DNA from: Phytophthora hibernalis
Taxonomy: Eukaryota; Oomycota; Peronosporomycetes; Peronosporales; Peronosporaceae
Reading direction: 5' to 3'
DNA: 64,000 nt
NCBI GenBank assembly: GCA_012656075.1
Contig: JAAKBF010000324.1
Coordinates: 1,240,001-1,304,000, forward strand
The notes beneath the pieces were generated by a model. That model saw only the letters and a program-made list of their open reading frames with translations, was not told the DNA's origin and did no database searches. The translations under genes and the position numbers were made by a program. This document shows positions 44,105-55,500 of the stretch, piece by piece. The stretch's first letter is position 1. Each line of letters begins with the position of its first letter.

Positions 44105-44353
44105 ATGGTGAAGGAAAACAAAGCAACACTGGAACACATGTGGTGGCCCATCTGCAGCATCGGTTACGCGTTGCTGTGGCAACTCCGCAACCAGTCTGTC
44201 CATGCTGGGCAAGCCTGGACGGCAGCTCAGCAACTGAACTATATGTGGAACTCCACCATCCGTCAACTTAAAGCAGTAGCGCGAGAGATTTCGGGGAAAC
44301 CAAGATACAAGGACTCCAATTCCAGTTGTGTCTCGAATGTTACGTGGAGATAA
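44105..44353 (+). pseudogene. Fragment of a LINE-like retrotransposon C-terminus
   Basis: The frame reads MWWPICSIGYALLWQLRNQS, then AWTAAQQLNYMWNSTIRQLK. The W-LRNQ pattern resembles the region after the reverse transcriptase in oomycete LINEs. No RT is nearby, so this is at most a 3' remnant. It could be another repeat; I recognise the pattern only loosely. Confidence 0.4.
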
Positions 44354-44906
44354 GCATTGAAGTGGGACCTCCGGATCCGCTTGTTCAAGCGGCGCCATGG
44401 ATGACCAACAGCGAGTCCCCATTATTGCGCAGTCGTAGAAAATATCAGGCAGTTATTAATTACGGTTAAATAGACTACCTTCGCGTAGTTGACATGCTCT
44501 CGCCCTGTTTCGGTAGTGGAGCCCAAAACCACTCTCGAAGTTGGCAAAATTCCGAGCTGCTCTTGTATTGTCGTTTCAGCAGTCAAATGCCAAAACAAAT
44601 CGGTTGATTTTACGAAATTCCTTGTTGCCAGGTTATCCACAAATTGCACTGGGGGAAGTACATGTACATGTACGCCTGCTCCTTTAATCCAAGGCCTTGC
44701 TTGGTCTTACTGTGCACGCACAAATGTACACATGTACTGGAGACAGATTCTCCAAACAAGTATTAACACATGTACAGTACCAGCTTATTAGCGATATTCG
44801 TAGAACGTCGACCAGCCATCCATACGTACCAGTGACTACAAAAATGACCACTGTAAATTAAAATTTCATGTAAATGTATTTTAATATGTGTTGCTTTATG
44901 TATAGA

Positions 44907-45297
44907 TATGCATTTTGAGCGTACTTAATGAATTTTAGTGTACTTTAAGCGTTCAGTTATGCATTTTTAGCGTACTTTAAGCGTACAGTTATGCATTTTT
45001 ATCGTACAGATATGCATTTTAGCGTACTTTAAGCGTACAGATATGCATTTGAGCGTACTTTAAGCGTACAGATATGCAATTTGAGCGTACTTAATGCATT
45101 TTAGCGTACTTTAAACTACTGTTACGCATTTAAGCGTACATATATGCATTTTTAGCGTACTTTAAGCGTTTGATAAGCGTACTTTAAGCCTACTTAATGA
45201 ATTTTAGCGTACTTGAAGCGTACTTTAAGCGTACTTAATGAATTTTAGCGTACTTTAAGCGTACTTAATGAATTTTAGCGTACTTTAAGCGTACCGT
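44907..45297. repeat. AT-rich tandem array with GCGTAC units
   Basis: About 390 bp of related units. The core AGCGTACTTTAAGCGTAC alternates with TTAATGAATTTT or AGATATGCATTT spacers. The last three units (about 45200-45297) are nearly identical 30-mers. It ends about 320 bp before effector gene 2. Confidence 0.9.
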
Positions 45298-45534
45298 ATG
45301 TCCATGTACCGGTACATGTACGTTGTTCGCTTGCGCGTTTATGCTGTCACATTGCAATCCAGCAAACGCGTGTTGCTTTTTCGCGAGCTCAAGTTCAATT
45401 GCTGTCTTAATCTAGCCAATCGCTCTGTGAGATGCTCCAGTCTCCATCTAAGGATTGTGAGTCACAAGTCAACTTTGCTCTATCCTGAGTGCTCTGCTGT
45501 TTATCGTATGTTTGATTTGGTATCAAGTCTGGAT

Positions 45535-45551
45535 AGTCTGCACTGCAGACT
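45535..45551. promoter_or_regulatory. Palindrome upstream of effector gene 2
   Basis: AGTCTGCACTGCAGACT is a perfect 8-bp inverted repeat around one base, 70 bp before the start codon and just before CTCACACACTACTTCCCAAT, a possible initiator region. Confidence 0.45.
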
Positions 45552-45620
45552 CTCACACACTACTTCCCAATTTGCGTCACCGTATCACCCGAGCTGAAAA
45601 CCGCAAACCCTGCTTTCGAG

Positions 45621-46165
45621 ATGCGTCTAGGTCAAGTCGTGTTGGCGACCTTGGTGGCTCTGCTTGCGTGCAGCATTGACTCGCTTCTGCCAGCAAGAAC
45701 GATTTTGTTTCGACAACGGCGACGATTGCTAGAAACTTACTGTCATTCATGGATGTTGAGAAGGCCAAGGAAGAGCGCGCTAGCACAGGCGTTGTTCCAG
45801 GATCAGAAGGAGGACGCACTGGAGCTGGAACCACGGTGGTAACGGGCGGCAACGCAAACGGAGGTGGTACCATCACCGTTACAGTCTACAGTAACAACGG
45901 CCTCTGGCAGAGAATCAAGCGGTGGTGGCTGGGTCTGTTTAACCAAGAAGATCGTGTGAACTCGGGTGTCATTTCAGGAGAAGGAGGACGTACAGGAGCT
46001 GGGGACACTGTGGTTACGACAAGCAACAACAACGGCGGTGGGACCGTTACCGTGACCATCTTCAACAACAACGGCCTCTTCCAGAGGGTCAAAAAGTGGT
46101 GGAAGAATCTAATCGGCCAAGGGATTCCTAACTCTCGTCGACTTCGGCAAACTATGTACATGTAA
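45621..46165 (+). pseudogene. Secreted RxLR-like effector gene 2 (frameshifted)
   Basis: The start MRLGQVVLATLVALLACSID gives a clear signal peptide. Shortly after it the frame shifts by one base near 45680-45690. The downstream frame carries RNLL (degenerate RxLR), then KEER (dEER-type) at about 45775. The mature part has two copies of a unit of about 70 residues: EGGRTGAG, then GGGT(I/V)TVT, NNNGL and a basic Trp-rich WW stretch (about 45790-45940 and 45975-46110). The gene ends with TAA at 46163-46165. The same unit occurs once in the gene at 42715, so the two are paralogues. The break may be real or a sequencing error. Confidence 0.75.
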
Positions 46166-46451
46166 GATCAAACCGACGCTGGCTGGCTTGCGTTTTACTA
46201 CTACGTAGTACTACATGAACAGTAGTACTGTAGTACAGTCGACATGTTCTACTGTACTGTGGTAGATAACGTTACGACGAAACAAAACAAAATCCTCACT
46301 TCGTACAGCTAATCATCCACATGTCCTCACAAATTCTACAGTAAAACCAATGTGACTTAAAACTGGTAAAAGCCCATTCCAGTCTCTTTGACGGCGATCT
46401 ATCAGTCCAGCAGCACACTAAATACAACGTGCCACCTGTGCTACCTACTGC

Positions 46452-47732
<1,281 letters not shown>

Positions 47733-48010
47733 TTATAAGCGTCTTGTTTACTTCCGAGAAAATTAAATTGTGACGTCTCAACACGTCCTCTGCCAGAAGT
47801 ACCGTAGACCAGATATCGTAGTTGATAGTGATGGATAAGTTTGTACACTTAGGATATAAGGATCTTATGTGATTGGACGAAATAAAGATGAATGCGCAAA
47901 CACTTGAGGTGTTTTAAACACCAGTTCCGATGTAGCCATTTCAAAAAAATAGAAATGGCTGTAACGTTATTTCAAATAAAAATAGAAATGGCTTTTTCAA
48001 AAAAATAGAT
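47733..48010. promoter_or_regulatory. Divergent promoter region with a triplicated start-site repeat
   Basis: 278 bp shared by the dehydrogenase (leftward) and the TFIIS-domain gene (rightward). The block AAAAATAGAAATGGCT occurs three times (47946-48016 with variation); the third copy contains the start ATG at 48011. Confidence 0.6.
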
Positions 48011-48439
48011 ATGGCTGCATTGTACAATGGAGAGGTTTGTGATTCGTGGGGACGCGGCGGTGGCGCTGGCGGCTTCGCTGGCGGATGTGACGCCCCTGCG
48101 TCGCAGAAGAAGCGGCAGCGACAGACAACGATCCACCACGGAGACAAGGTGGTGGCTCTGGAGCGCGTGCAGTACCTGAAGGAGGAGATGGACGACGCCA
48201 AGACCAGCGCCAACATGCTAACGCTGCTGGAGGCGCTGGAGCAGCTCTTCGTGTCGCTTGAGATGCTGGAGAAGACGCACGTTGGCGTCTCTCTCACGAG
48301 AATTTTGCGTCGAGCGGAGTCGCGTGACGTGCAGGAGAGGGCCACGAAGCTGCTGAAAGTGTGGAAGACCCGAGCCAAAAAGGCCATGCGCCGACGAGCA
48401 AGGAGAGTCGAGACGTACGGACGCAACTACGCCGAGTGA
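48011..48439 (+). CDS. Small protein with a TFIIS N-terminal (LW) domain
   Basis: 142 residues. The first 40 are Gly/Ala-rich and basic. Residues 45-130 match the TFIIS N-terminal helical bundle: LKEEMDDAKTSANMLTLLEA, LEQLFVSLEMLEKTHVGVSL, LRRAESRDVQERATKLLKVW, the usual order of a short helical domain ending in a KLLKVWK-like helix. Such domains bind transcription-elongation partners in the nucleus. There is no central or zinc-ribbon domain, so it is not TFIIS itself. The C-terminus is strongly basic (KKAMRRRARR). It is convergent with the transporter gene, 86 bp away. Confidence 0.8.
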   Translation: MAALYNGEVCDSWGRGGGAGGFAGGCDAPASQKKRQRQTTIHHGDKVVALERVQYLKEEMDDAKTSANMLTLLEALEQLFVSLEMLEKTHVGVSLTRILRRAESRDVQERATKLLKVWKTRAKKAMRRRARRVETYGRNYAE

Positions 48440-48525
48440 AGCTGCAGCCTTCTACTACGTAGTACTTCGTATCACTTACGCAGCTCAGATGATTGTTTCT
48501 CTATTGATTTGCATCTTTTACTGTT

Positions 48526-50297
48526 CTAGCGTAGCTCTAAACGTCTTGGGAGATGCGGCGAGAGCTGGAGGCTGTGCGCGCGTTGAGCCGACAAAGTCAT
48601 GTCGACGCGAGGTAGGTAACCCAGGAAACCAAAGTACAGGCAGCAGGTGCCTCCTAGCGCGACAAGGCCGACAGCACCGAGAGCGAGTCCTTCGAGGTTC
48701 GTGAAGATTAGATACAGGTTGATGACGCACACGAGGCCACCTAGCATCCAGCCACCCACAACTGTAGCTTTGCTGTTTACAAAGTCGCCCATGATCGCAG
48801 GAGAGCTCGTGAAAATAAGCACGGGCAGCAGCGCGAACGGAAGCTGGATCGACTGCAGCACATTGAGCAACTCATCCATGTGGTCGCTATCTGCCGGGTT
48901 TTGCTGACTCAGGATGGCCACTGTCATCGCAGGGACGAGCGACACGCATCGTGTGAGTGCCACACGCTTCCACGGCGAGATGTGAAGCTGCAGAAACCCC
49001 TCCATGACGAATTGACCTGCGTACGTTCCAGTCATGGTAGAGCTTTGGCCTGCTGCCAAAAGACCGACAGCCCAAATGATATCCGCGTACTGACCGAGCA
49101 TTCCACTTAGGGCCACGCCAGCTTGGGATAACCCGATCTCCTGGCACATGCCCTCGCCACCACTCGCAAGTTGGCAGTGGCCATACGTGTCGCCATTAGC
49201 AATCGCCCCAGGCACACAAGCTGTGTTGACTCCATTCGAGACATAGGAGCTCGTGCAGTCTGGTGAGAAGAAACCCTTCGCAAAAACTGCCAGCACCGCC
49301 AGGTTAATCAGAAACGACACGAACAACGCGACGCCTGACTCGATCGCAAAATATTTGTTGGCCTCGCGCACTTTGCGTCCGTCATGGCGGTTCACCTGCC
49401 TCGTCTGGACGAGCGCCGAGTGCAGGAAGATGTTGTGCGGCATGATCACCGCACCAAGAATTCCCACTGCCTGCGTCACAGCGTAGCGATCCACTCGAGG
49501 CACAAAGCCGCTCACAACATCCCCCGACGCGACCTCTCCACGGACCAAATTGGCGCAAAAGCATACCAGCATCACCCCAATGAGCACCACGAAGAACGCC
49601 TCCAACTTCCTGATGCCATAGCGATGCAGCAGCAGGAACGTGAACGTGTCGAAGCCCGTGATCAGGCATCCGACCCACAGCGGGAAGCCAAACAGCACCT
49701 GGAAGGCAATGGACGACCCGAGCACCTCCTGCACGTCACTGGCCACGATTGCAATCTCCGTCATGATCCACAGCGTCAACGACGCCCAGCGTGGATACAC
49801 CGCCGTGCACATCTCGGCCAGGTTCTTCCCCGTGACCACACCAAGCCGTGCAGCCAGCACCTGCAGAAAGAAGCCCATGGCCGTCGCTCCAAAGAGGACC
49901 CACGTCAACTGGTAGCCGACATAAGCCCCCGCCTGCAGATCGCTCTCCAGATTGCCAGGATCCACGTACGCGATGCTCATGAGCCAGCCAGGTCCCGCAT
50001 ATGCCCACAACGTCCTCCAGCTACAACCAAACGCCTGTGAGTCTCGTTGCAACCAACGAATCAACGAATTGCAACGCTGTAATAGCTGATGTTCGACCTG
50101 AATCCGCGAGTCGTGGGCTCCTCATCTGGTGCCTGAATCTCTCCCATCGACAGAGCGATGGCCTTGTCCACCGCGTCGTAACTGGTCGCGTCCTCCACGT
50201 CATCGCCTAGAAGAAGGTCCATCTCCGACGTCCGCGTCTGGGGCATCCCCGGGCTCGTCGCGGTGGGGCTCATGACTAAATGGCGACGTCGTGTCAC
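48526..50297 (-). CDS. NRAMP-family divalent metal transporter
   Basis: A proton-coupled importer of Mn2+ or Fe2+ in a membrane. The main frame (48526-50064) has about 11-12 hydrophobic segments. Segment 1 holds AYVDPGNLESDLQ with the metal-binding DPGN. Segment 6 holds AVIMPHNIFLHSA with the MPHN motif. GQSSTMTGTYAGQFVMEGFL is the conserved transport signature. An N-terminal piece (50061-50297, starting at 50273 or 50297) adds an acidic cytosolic tail (SEMDLLLGDDVEDA) and lies in another frame. A very short intron or a frameshift near 50030-50080 must join them; the exact splice is not clear. A MULE ends 71 bp upstream of the first ATG. Confidence 0.92.
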
Positions 50298-50359
50298 TTA
50301 CTTCGTACTCGTTTGTCGAGCGGTATTAGTTGTGGAAGTGTTAGGGTTTGAAACCCTTA

Positions 50360-50368
50360 TTATTAATA
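50360..50368. repeat. 9-bp target duplication of the MULE, left
   Basis: TTATTAATA, identical to 53087-53095. Confidence 0.9.
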
Positions 50369-50466
50369 GGGAAATTGCAAATCGGTTGCTGTTCGGTCAG
50401 GTGGTTGCTATTCGGTCAAGCCTTTGAGAATGGGCAATTGCTATTCGGTCAGGTGGTTGCTTTATT
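50369..50466 (+). repeat. Left terminal inverted repeat of the MULE
   Basis: GGGAAATTGCAAATCGGT start, then CGGTCAGGTGGTTGCTATTC, a short spacer and GCAATTGCTATTCGGTCAGG. Its reverse complement, with small length differences, is at 53021-53086. Confidence 0.88.
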
Positions 50467-50536
50467 GGATGGAGACGGTTGTAAATTCTAAATATGAATG
50501 ATATTAATAGTGCGTGTACATACGTGTACGTACGTG

Positions 50537-52426
50537 ATGCCGCAAGTTGGTCATAACGAAACCTGCGCTCAAGTGAACAAGACATCGCCGATGGAGGAAG
50601 GCGACGATGACATCGGTCTGGAAAAAGGAATGGAGTTCACAAGTATCAGGGCGTTGAAGTACTATTTAGAGCGATACTGCGCGTATCACGGCTTTGCTCA
50701 CAACAAGCCAACAAACCGTCGAGATTACCTCAAAGTGGTCTGCAGCTCACACGTAGACTGCACGTTTCAAGTACGGGGATCCCTCTCCGTGAAGGCAGGA
50801 GTTGTGCGTGTAACTTTCCTAAATGAGAGCCACTCAAGCACCCACGTCGCACACACAGATTTACGACAGCGGCAACCATCTAACGTCAGTCAAGCGTTCA
50901 TTGTTGAAGTTGCCCGGGACTGTATTGCGAGTTCGAACGAAACGAAAACATCTAGTCTGGTTGTAACATGGGCACGTCGCGTGTATGGTATCACTATTTC
51001 TAAGCACGCGGTGTGGCGTGCCCTTAAACAGCTCGAGGAAGGATCGACTTATAGTGTGCAGAAAAGCTATCAGTATCTGCAAAGTTATTTGGACTTGTTC
51101 GCGGCAAGTAACCCAGGGACAGTGACGAATTTTGAGCGCGACGAACACAGCATGTTCAAGCGTATGTGCATTATCTATGGCGGGTACGACCAAGCATTTC
51201 GTTACTGCATACCGATGATCGCTCTTGACGTTTGTCATTTAAGGGGGCAGACCATGGCTCTCTGTACGTGGCGTCGACGATGACAGGGGCACATGACATC
51301 CTTGTTGTGGGTATTGCTATTGCCAACGCAGCCGAATGTAGAGCTGAGTGGAAATGGTTTTGGAGCATATTTTGCAAGCATTACCTTGTGTCGCCGAACT
51401 GTCGGATTTCTTCATTATCAGCGATAGAGATAAAGGCGTCACTCCTGCTGTCTGCCAAGTGTTTCCACGAGTGCCTCATGGTGCATGCGCCGAACATATC
51501 AAACGCAATGTCATTGACGCGTGCAAAACCCGTTTCGATGGGTTGGTGATCAAACTAGCGAAAGAGACAGACAAGAAGGAGTTAGAGAACATTTATGAAG
51601 AGATTGAGCAACGAAGCGTTGAAGCAGTCGAGTATTTGAAGGATATCGATGACTCGATCTGGCTTTCGGCATACTTTCGTGTTCCAAGATATGGTATTGT
51701 TACTTCCAACTCAGCCGAGTCTGTCAACAGCAGCATCGGCGATTTCAGGCGAGGGTCACATCTAAAAGTTGTTGCGGGCATAACACAGATGGTGATGAAG
51801 AGAGCTTTTGATCTTAAACAAAAGTACAGCCGACACAATGCTATGGACATCATACCCTCGGTGGTGAATAAGCTCAACATCAACAAAAGACAGGGCGTAC
51901 ACGGGATGTTATACCACAGTCGGACACGATGTACAACGTCGAACGCAAAAATGGTCTCTATCGTGTGGTAAATCTTGACGCCAATCACTGCACATGCGGG
52001 TTATGGGTGGAATACCAGTATCCGTGCGTACACGCGTGCGCTGCCTTACAGAAACTTCACTTGTCGGTCCTCACGTCAGTCGCTCCATACTACCGATATG
52101 GATGCCTGCAATCCATTTTCGAGAACGCGCTTGTACCTATCGATATCGAGTCCGCGGTCTCTGATGAGATTATAGCACCTCCACCCATGTACAACCGAGC
52201 TGGACGACCAAAACAAAACAAACGAGTTCGAAGTCGCGGAGAAGTGATTCCAGAGGATTCGCCGATTGTTTGTTCGCGATGCCACAAGCGAGGACACAAC
52301 ATTCGCACATGCGAACGAAGGCAAGTTCTAAACGAACGACGTCAAGCACGGTATCAAAAACTGAAAGCTCGCAGAGAGTACGCTAAAACGCTCAGTGACA
52401 ACGAACACAAAAACGAAGACACCTAG
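50537..52426 (+). pseudogene. MULE transposase (MuDR type), frameshifted
   Basis: The N-terminus (50537-50870) is a MuDR-like DNA-binding domain with EFTSIRALKYYLERYC and a CSSHVDCTFQVR Cys pair. The catalytic core starts with IALDVCHLRG (first Asp, about 51220), then changes frame to FFIISDRDKGVTPAVCQVFP (second Asp, about 51405) and AEHIKRNVIDACK. The third acidic residue is expected in the following helical part; SAESVNSSIGDFR is a conserved MULE block (about 51715). After another frame change, 51929-52426 has a SWIM zinc finger (CTCGLWVEYQYPCVHACAA) and a C-terminal zinc knuckle (CSRCHKRGHNIRTC). At least two frameshifts make it inactive. Confidence 0.9.
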
Positions 52427-53020
52427 CTCTGCATCGAGCTCGTTGCATATATAATCAGAAAGATCGTAGGTACATTGACGGTTAATATGTTCCTTATATT
52501 TCTTGATCACGTGTTTGCTCATAAGGAAGTTGACGTCGAGGATACCGGCAATAACGGCGTAGATCGTCAGCAGCGTGATCGCACATCCTGGAGTTCCACG
52601 TCGACGGTGCCGTCATGTAGCATGAGACTGTATCAGTTGGCACCAATAGGGAACGTGGTGTTATTGTTGCGCACATTGGCTGCGTACGTCCAGAAAAAGC
52701 TGCTGTCTTGCGAAGCCTCGACCAACGACGTGTTGGTGTCGGTACACTGCAGCTCCTTCGTCAGTTCCCCGTCTCCGTGTTGGCAACTGCGTTCACTCGG
52801 CACATGGTGCTCGGGTTGTCGTAGTAGAACGTTGGTGTGCTCGGGTGGTACATGGTGTACACTTGGCGCTCCTTCCTCCAGCCGTCTACTAGCTTTACTA
52901 TCGCCTTATGATATATCCGTGGTGGTGGGATTCGGACTTGACGGTTGTGAGCTGAAGAACATTTTGCGCAGTATTAATAGTAGACAACTTGAAAATGGCC
53001 GGTTAAGTTGTCCACCTGGA

Positions 53021-53086
53021 CGAAAAGCAACCACCTGACCGAATAGCAATTGCCCACCCGTTTACCTGACCGATTTGCAATTTCCC
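53021..53086 (-). repeat. Right terminal inverted repeat of the MULE
   Basis: Reverse complement of the left end: GCAACCACCTGACCGAATAG, then GACCGATTTGCAATTTCCC. Confidence 0.88.
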
Positions 53087-53095
53087 TTATTAATA
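53087..53095. repeat. 9-bp target duplication of the MULE, right
   Basis: TTATTAATA, identical to 50360-50368. Confidence 0.9.
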
Positions 53096-53208
53096 CTTAA
53101 GTACATGTAGGTATTAGTATGGCAGCTAAAGCTGCCAGCATCCGACGGCGTTTGTCGCCTTTGGTTGCTCGCTCACAAATATTAAAAAACATTTTAAGCA
53201 CCGCCCCC

Positions 53209-53307
53209 AAGCGTCACATGACATTAAGCAGGTTAAAGAAGAGCCATTTTTAGAACAGCAGCGACCTCTTCGCCGCCTCCCAAGCGTCATATGACGTTAA
53301 GCAGGTT
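53209..53307. promoter_or_regulatory. 26-bp direct repeat upstream of the 53383 gene
   Basis: AAGCGTCACATGACATTAAG (53209) and AAGCGTCATATGACGTTAAG (53282) begin two 26-bp copies that both end CAGGTT, spaced 73 bp apart, with similar bases before each (CCGCCCCC, CCGCCTCC). The core CGTCA-ATGACG is itself an inverted repeat. Likely binding sites in a promoter, but they could also be an old repeat. Confidence 0.55.
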
Positions 53308-53382
53308 CAAGCACAGCTGGTTTTCAAAATCTAAGTTCCACGAAAACGCAGACGCCTGCGATCGCCTGCTGCACACATTGGC

Positions 53383-54431
53383 ATGGAGGTGAGCGACGGG
53401 AGCATGAACTGTGGCCGCGATGGCTGTCCTAACCCCTAACGCTGATTGCTTGCTGTGCTGTGCATGCCCCAGTCCTGCAGTCCCGCAAGATGCCGAAAGA
53501 CGTCACCGAGGGAAGAACACGACGTCCCCGGCAATTTGGCCCGCTACAACGCCAATATCCTGGCCATTGCAGCAACGAGAGGGCCTTAAAAGTGAACGGC
53601 GAGAGGCACTGGCTCTGTGCTGAGCATCGAGATCACCAGAATGCTCTCCAGCGTGATCGTTACCGCAGAATTACCAAGAAGAAGACGAAGAAGAAGGAGA
53701 ACGCCAAGTGCGGACGTTCATCAACGAACAGGAGCAAGAAAACGCTGCCCTCGGTTGTTTTGTCACTTGATGAGCGCGGATCTACTCCTGATGCTGCGGA
53801 GCAAGCAGACGCTTCCGTCCGTGTTGATGTTGGCCTCAACCAAGCTGCAGCTTCTGCCAGTCGACAGGATGGCCGTCACCCTAGCGGTAGTGGTGTGGAC
53901 TCCGCAACACAGAGCATGGAACAATCTACGATGCAGTCTTGAGAATACCCTATTCCTGGCGGTGATCGCCAGCCAGATCCAAGCGATTCATCAAGTCTAC
54001 AAGTTACGCCCATGGATTCAGCCCGACACACTGACATTCCGGCGGAAACTCAGCCGACACCCTGCTTGCACCATGCTGCAGCTCCTGTGCAGCATCCCCA
54101 GCTTGTCTACATGTTAGTGCAGGCCATTCCGTTGGTTGCACGGGCGACTGCACATATGTACGCGGCACAGCCGCCTTTATCGAGCTGTTGTACAGCTTCG
54201 CAAGCTGACTCGACGCCTATGATTTTTGCGACTGGTGATACAGCATCTACCGAGTCGCTGACGCAAGGTCAACAGTTCGTGGTTCCAGTTCCTCAAGTTC
54301 AATATGGAGCCACTTTAGCGCTGAAGGCCTGTGTTGTTTCATATACGTCTGGTGTGTCTGCGATGTGCTCGCAACATGGCGTTGGAAGCCTACCAAGCGT
54401 GTGCGTGGGCTCTCAGACGACATCTCCATAG
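53383..54431 (+). CDS. Unrecognised protein with a Cys/His segment, probable intron, one in-frame stop
   Basis: I do not recognise the family. The proposed first exon is only ATGGAG (53383-53388). The intron 53389-53480 has a GTGAGC donor, a CCCTAAC branch-like site and a TGCAG acceptor, and joins in frame to SRKMPKDVTEG. Residues 15-65 hold QFGPLQRQYPGHCSNERALK and ERHWLCAEHRDHQNALQRDR, with a possible CX..CX2H metal site, then a Lys-rich run (KKKTKKKE). The rest is Gln/Ser/Thr/Pro-rich. TGA at 53940-53942 interrupts a frame that otherwise continues to 54431. It could be a nonsense mutation, be removed by a second intron, or mark a true end at 53942. Confidence 0.5.
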
Positions 54432-54679
54432 GCGGCGGGGGTATCTTTTTCTCTTCAATATTTCACTAGGTAACATTTTCGATTGTCTTGCTGCAGGAAA
54501 ATGCAGGTTCTAGTCGTGAGCATGGCAACGCATTATGCAACACTGATTGCCGTCTTCAAAGGTTGTAAAAGACCAGTTCGTGGGTTCTTTGCAATGTTGG
54601 AGCACCTACTCTTAGTGGACGACGATAACTGAACGTAAATATGTTTTTAGCATTGGTATCATGTATCCCAAGTTTTTGA
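54432..54679. other. No gene seen
   Basis: Short spacer between the Cys/His gene and the decayed fragment. No supported feature. Confidence 0.5.
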
Positions 54680-55260
54680 ATGCAGGTTCGAGAAGTAACA
54701 CCACCTACTCCTCCTCGCGGAACGAGATACACTTGTCGCTCGCTTACAGCTCTGGTTGAGGTGGATGATGAACTTGCCTGGCGCCGAGTCGTCCACGGCA
54801 GTGATGTCATGCTCGGGGTCGATGCGCGGGGTCAGTTCGTTGTACTTGGCCGACTCGAGCACCACGCCGCTCACGAGCGCTGTGTCCATGCATTTCCGCA
54901 GGATTAGTCACATGTGCGGAGCTTAGCGCCGCCTTCATCCCATTCGTACCCCTCGTACGTTGGTTCGTACATGAAGAACCCCTCCGCCGACAGCGCGAGG
55001 TCGTTGTGGTAGGAGTGGTTGCAGTACTTGACCGTGCCATTGATTTCCGGCGCGATCTCGCGGTACTGTACGAGTAGCACATCTGCAGCCCGTACGGCGC
55101 CTCGCGTGGCAGCTTCACGGCGTACGGGTTGGAAAGGTCCGCGTAGCGGACACATTCTGGAGGTCCGTGACCTGAATGAGGTTGCCCCACCAATCGTTGG
55201 TGAAACTGGGCTGGTTGAGTGCTTCTTCGGCGACGTTGATGATTGACAGGATCTTGGTGA
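54680..55260 (-). pseudogene. Decayed gene fragment of unknown family
   Basis: Minus strand. Successive frames give INVAEEALNQPSFTNDWWGN (about 55190-55245), then YADLSNPYAVKLPREAPYGL, then EIAPEINGTVKYCNHSYHND with GFFMYEPTYEGYEWDEGGAK, then SGVVLESAKYNELTPRIDPE with DITAVDDSAPGKFIIHLNQ. These look like one protein read through three frameshifts, with normal residue composition and a GC-rich third position, so it was once a host gene. I do not recognise the family. It may have been captured or cut by the Helitron to the right. Confidence 0.5.
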
Positions 55261-55500
55261 GCCACAACAACGTTGAAAGTTTGCTGTGTTCGGTTCGGAG
55301 AGATGTGGAAGCTCGAGCGATTCACCTGGGGTGCATGGAGCTGTTGTGGGCTACTGCAACCAACTTCATGCGGCGCACCGCCAACTGGGCGACTTCCGAT
55401 GTTCGCTTGACGGCATCTGAAACGCGTTTTTTGTCGCCCTCGAAGATTAACAGCTTTTCAGGAGTGGCGGTCAGTTTGTCGATAGTTAGACGTTGTGTAA

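Larger units (their letters stand above)
50369..53086 (+). mobile_element. Mutator-like DNA transposon (MULE), 2718 bp
   Basis: Bounded by inverted ends beginning GGGAAATTGCAAATCGGT on both sides and a perfect 9-bp target duplication, the usual size for MULEs. The terminal repeats hold two to three copies of GGTTGCTATTCGGTCA (left at 50383-50464, right at 53028-53080), so parts are also direct repeats. Inside is one transposase gene broken by frameshifts (50537-52426). From 52430 to 53020 there is no supported gene. Confidence 0.93.

Noticed and set aside
43793..44422. 209-codon minus-strand frame
   Set aside because: No recognisable domain and overlaps the LINE-like fragment on the other strand.
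44907..45297. CRISPR-like array
   Set aside because: Units vary, spacers are themselves repeated, and the genome is eukaryotic; it is a simple tandem repeat.
48011..48439. Full transcription elongation factor TFIIS
   Set aside because: Only the N-terminal bundle is present; the central and zinc-ribbon domains are absent.
52475..53038. 187-codon plus-strand frame in the MULE after the transposase
   Set aside because: No domain, and it runs into the terminal inverted repeat.
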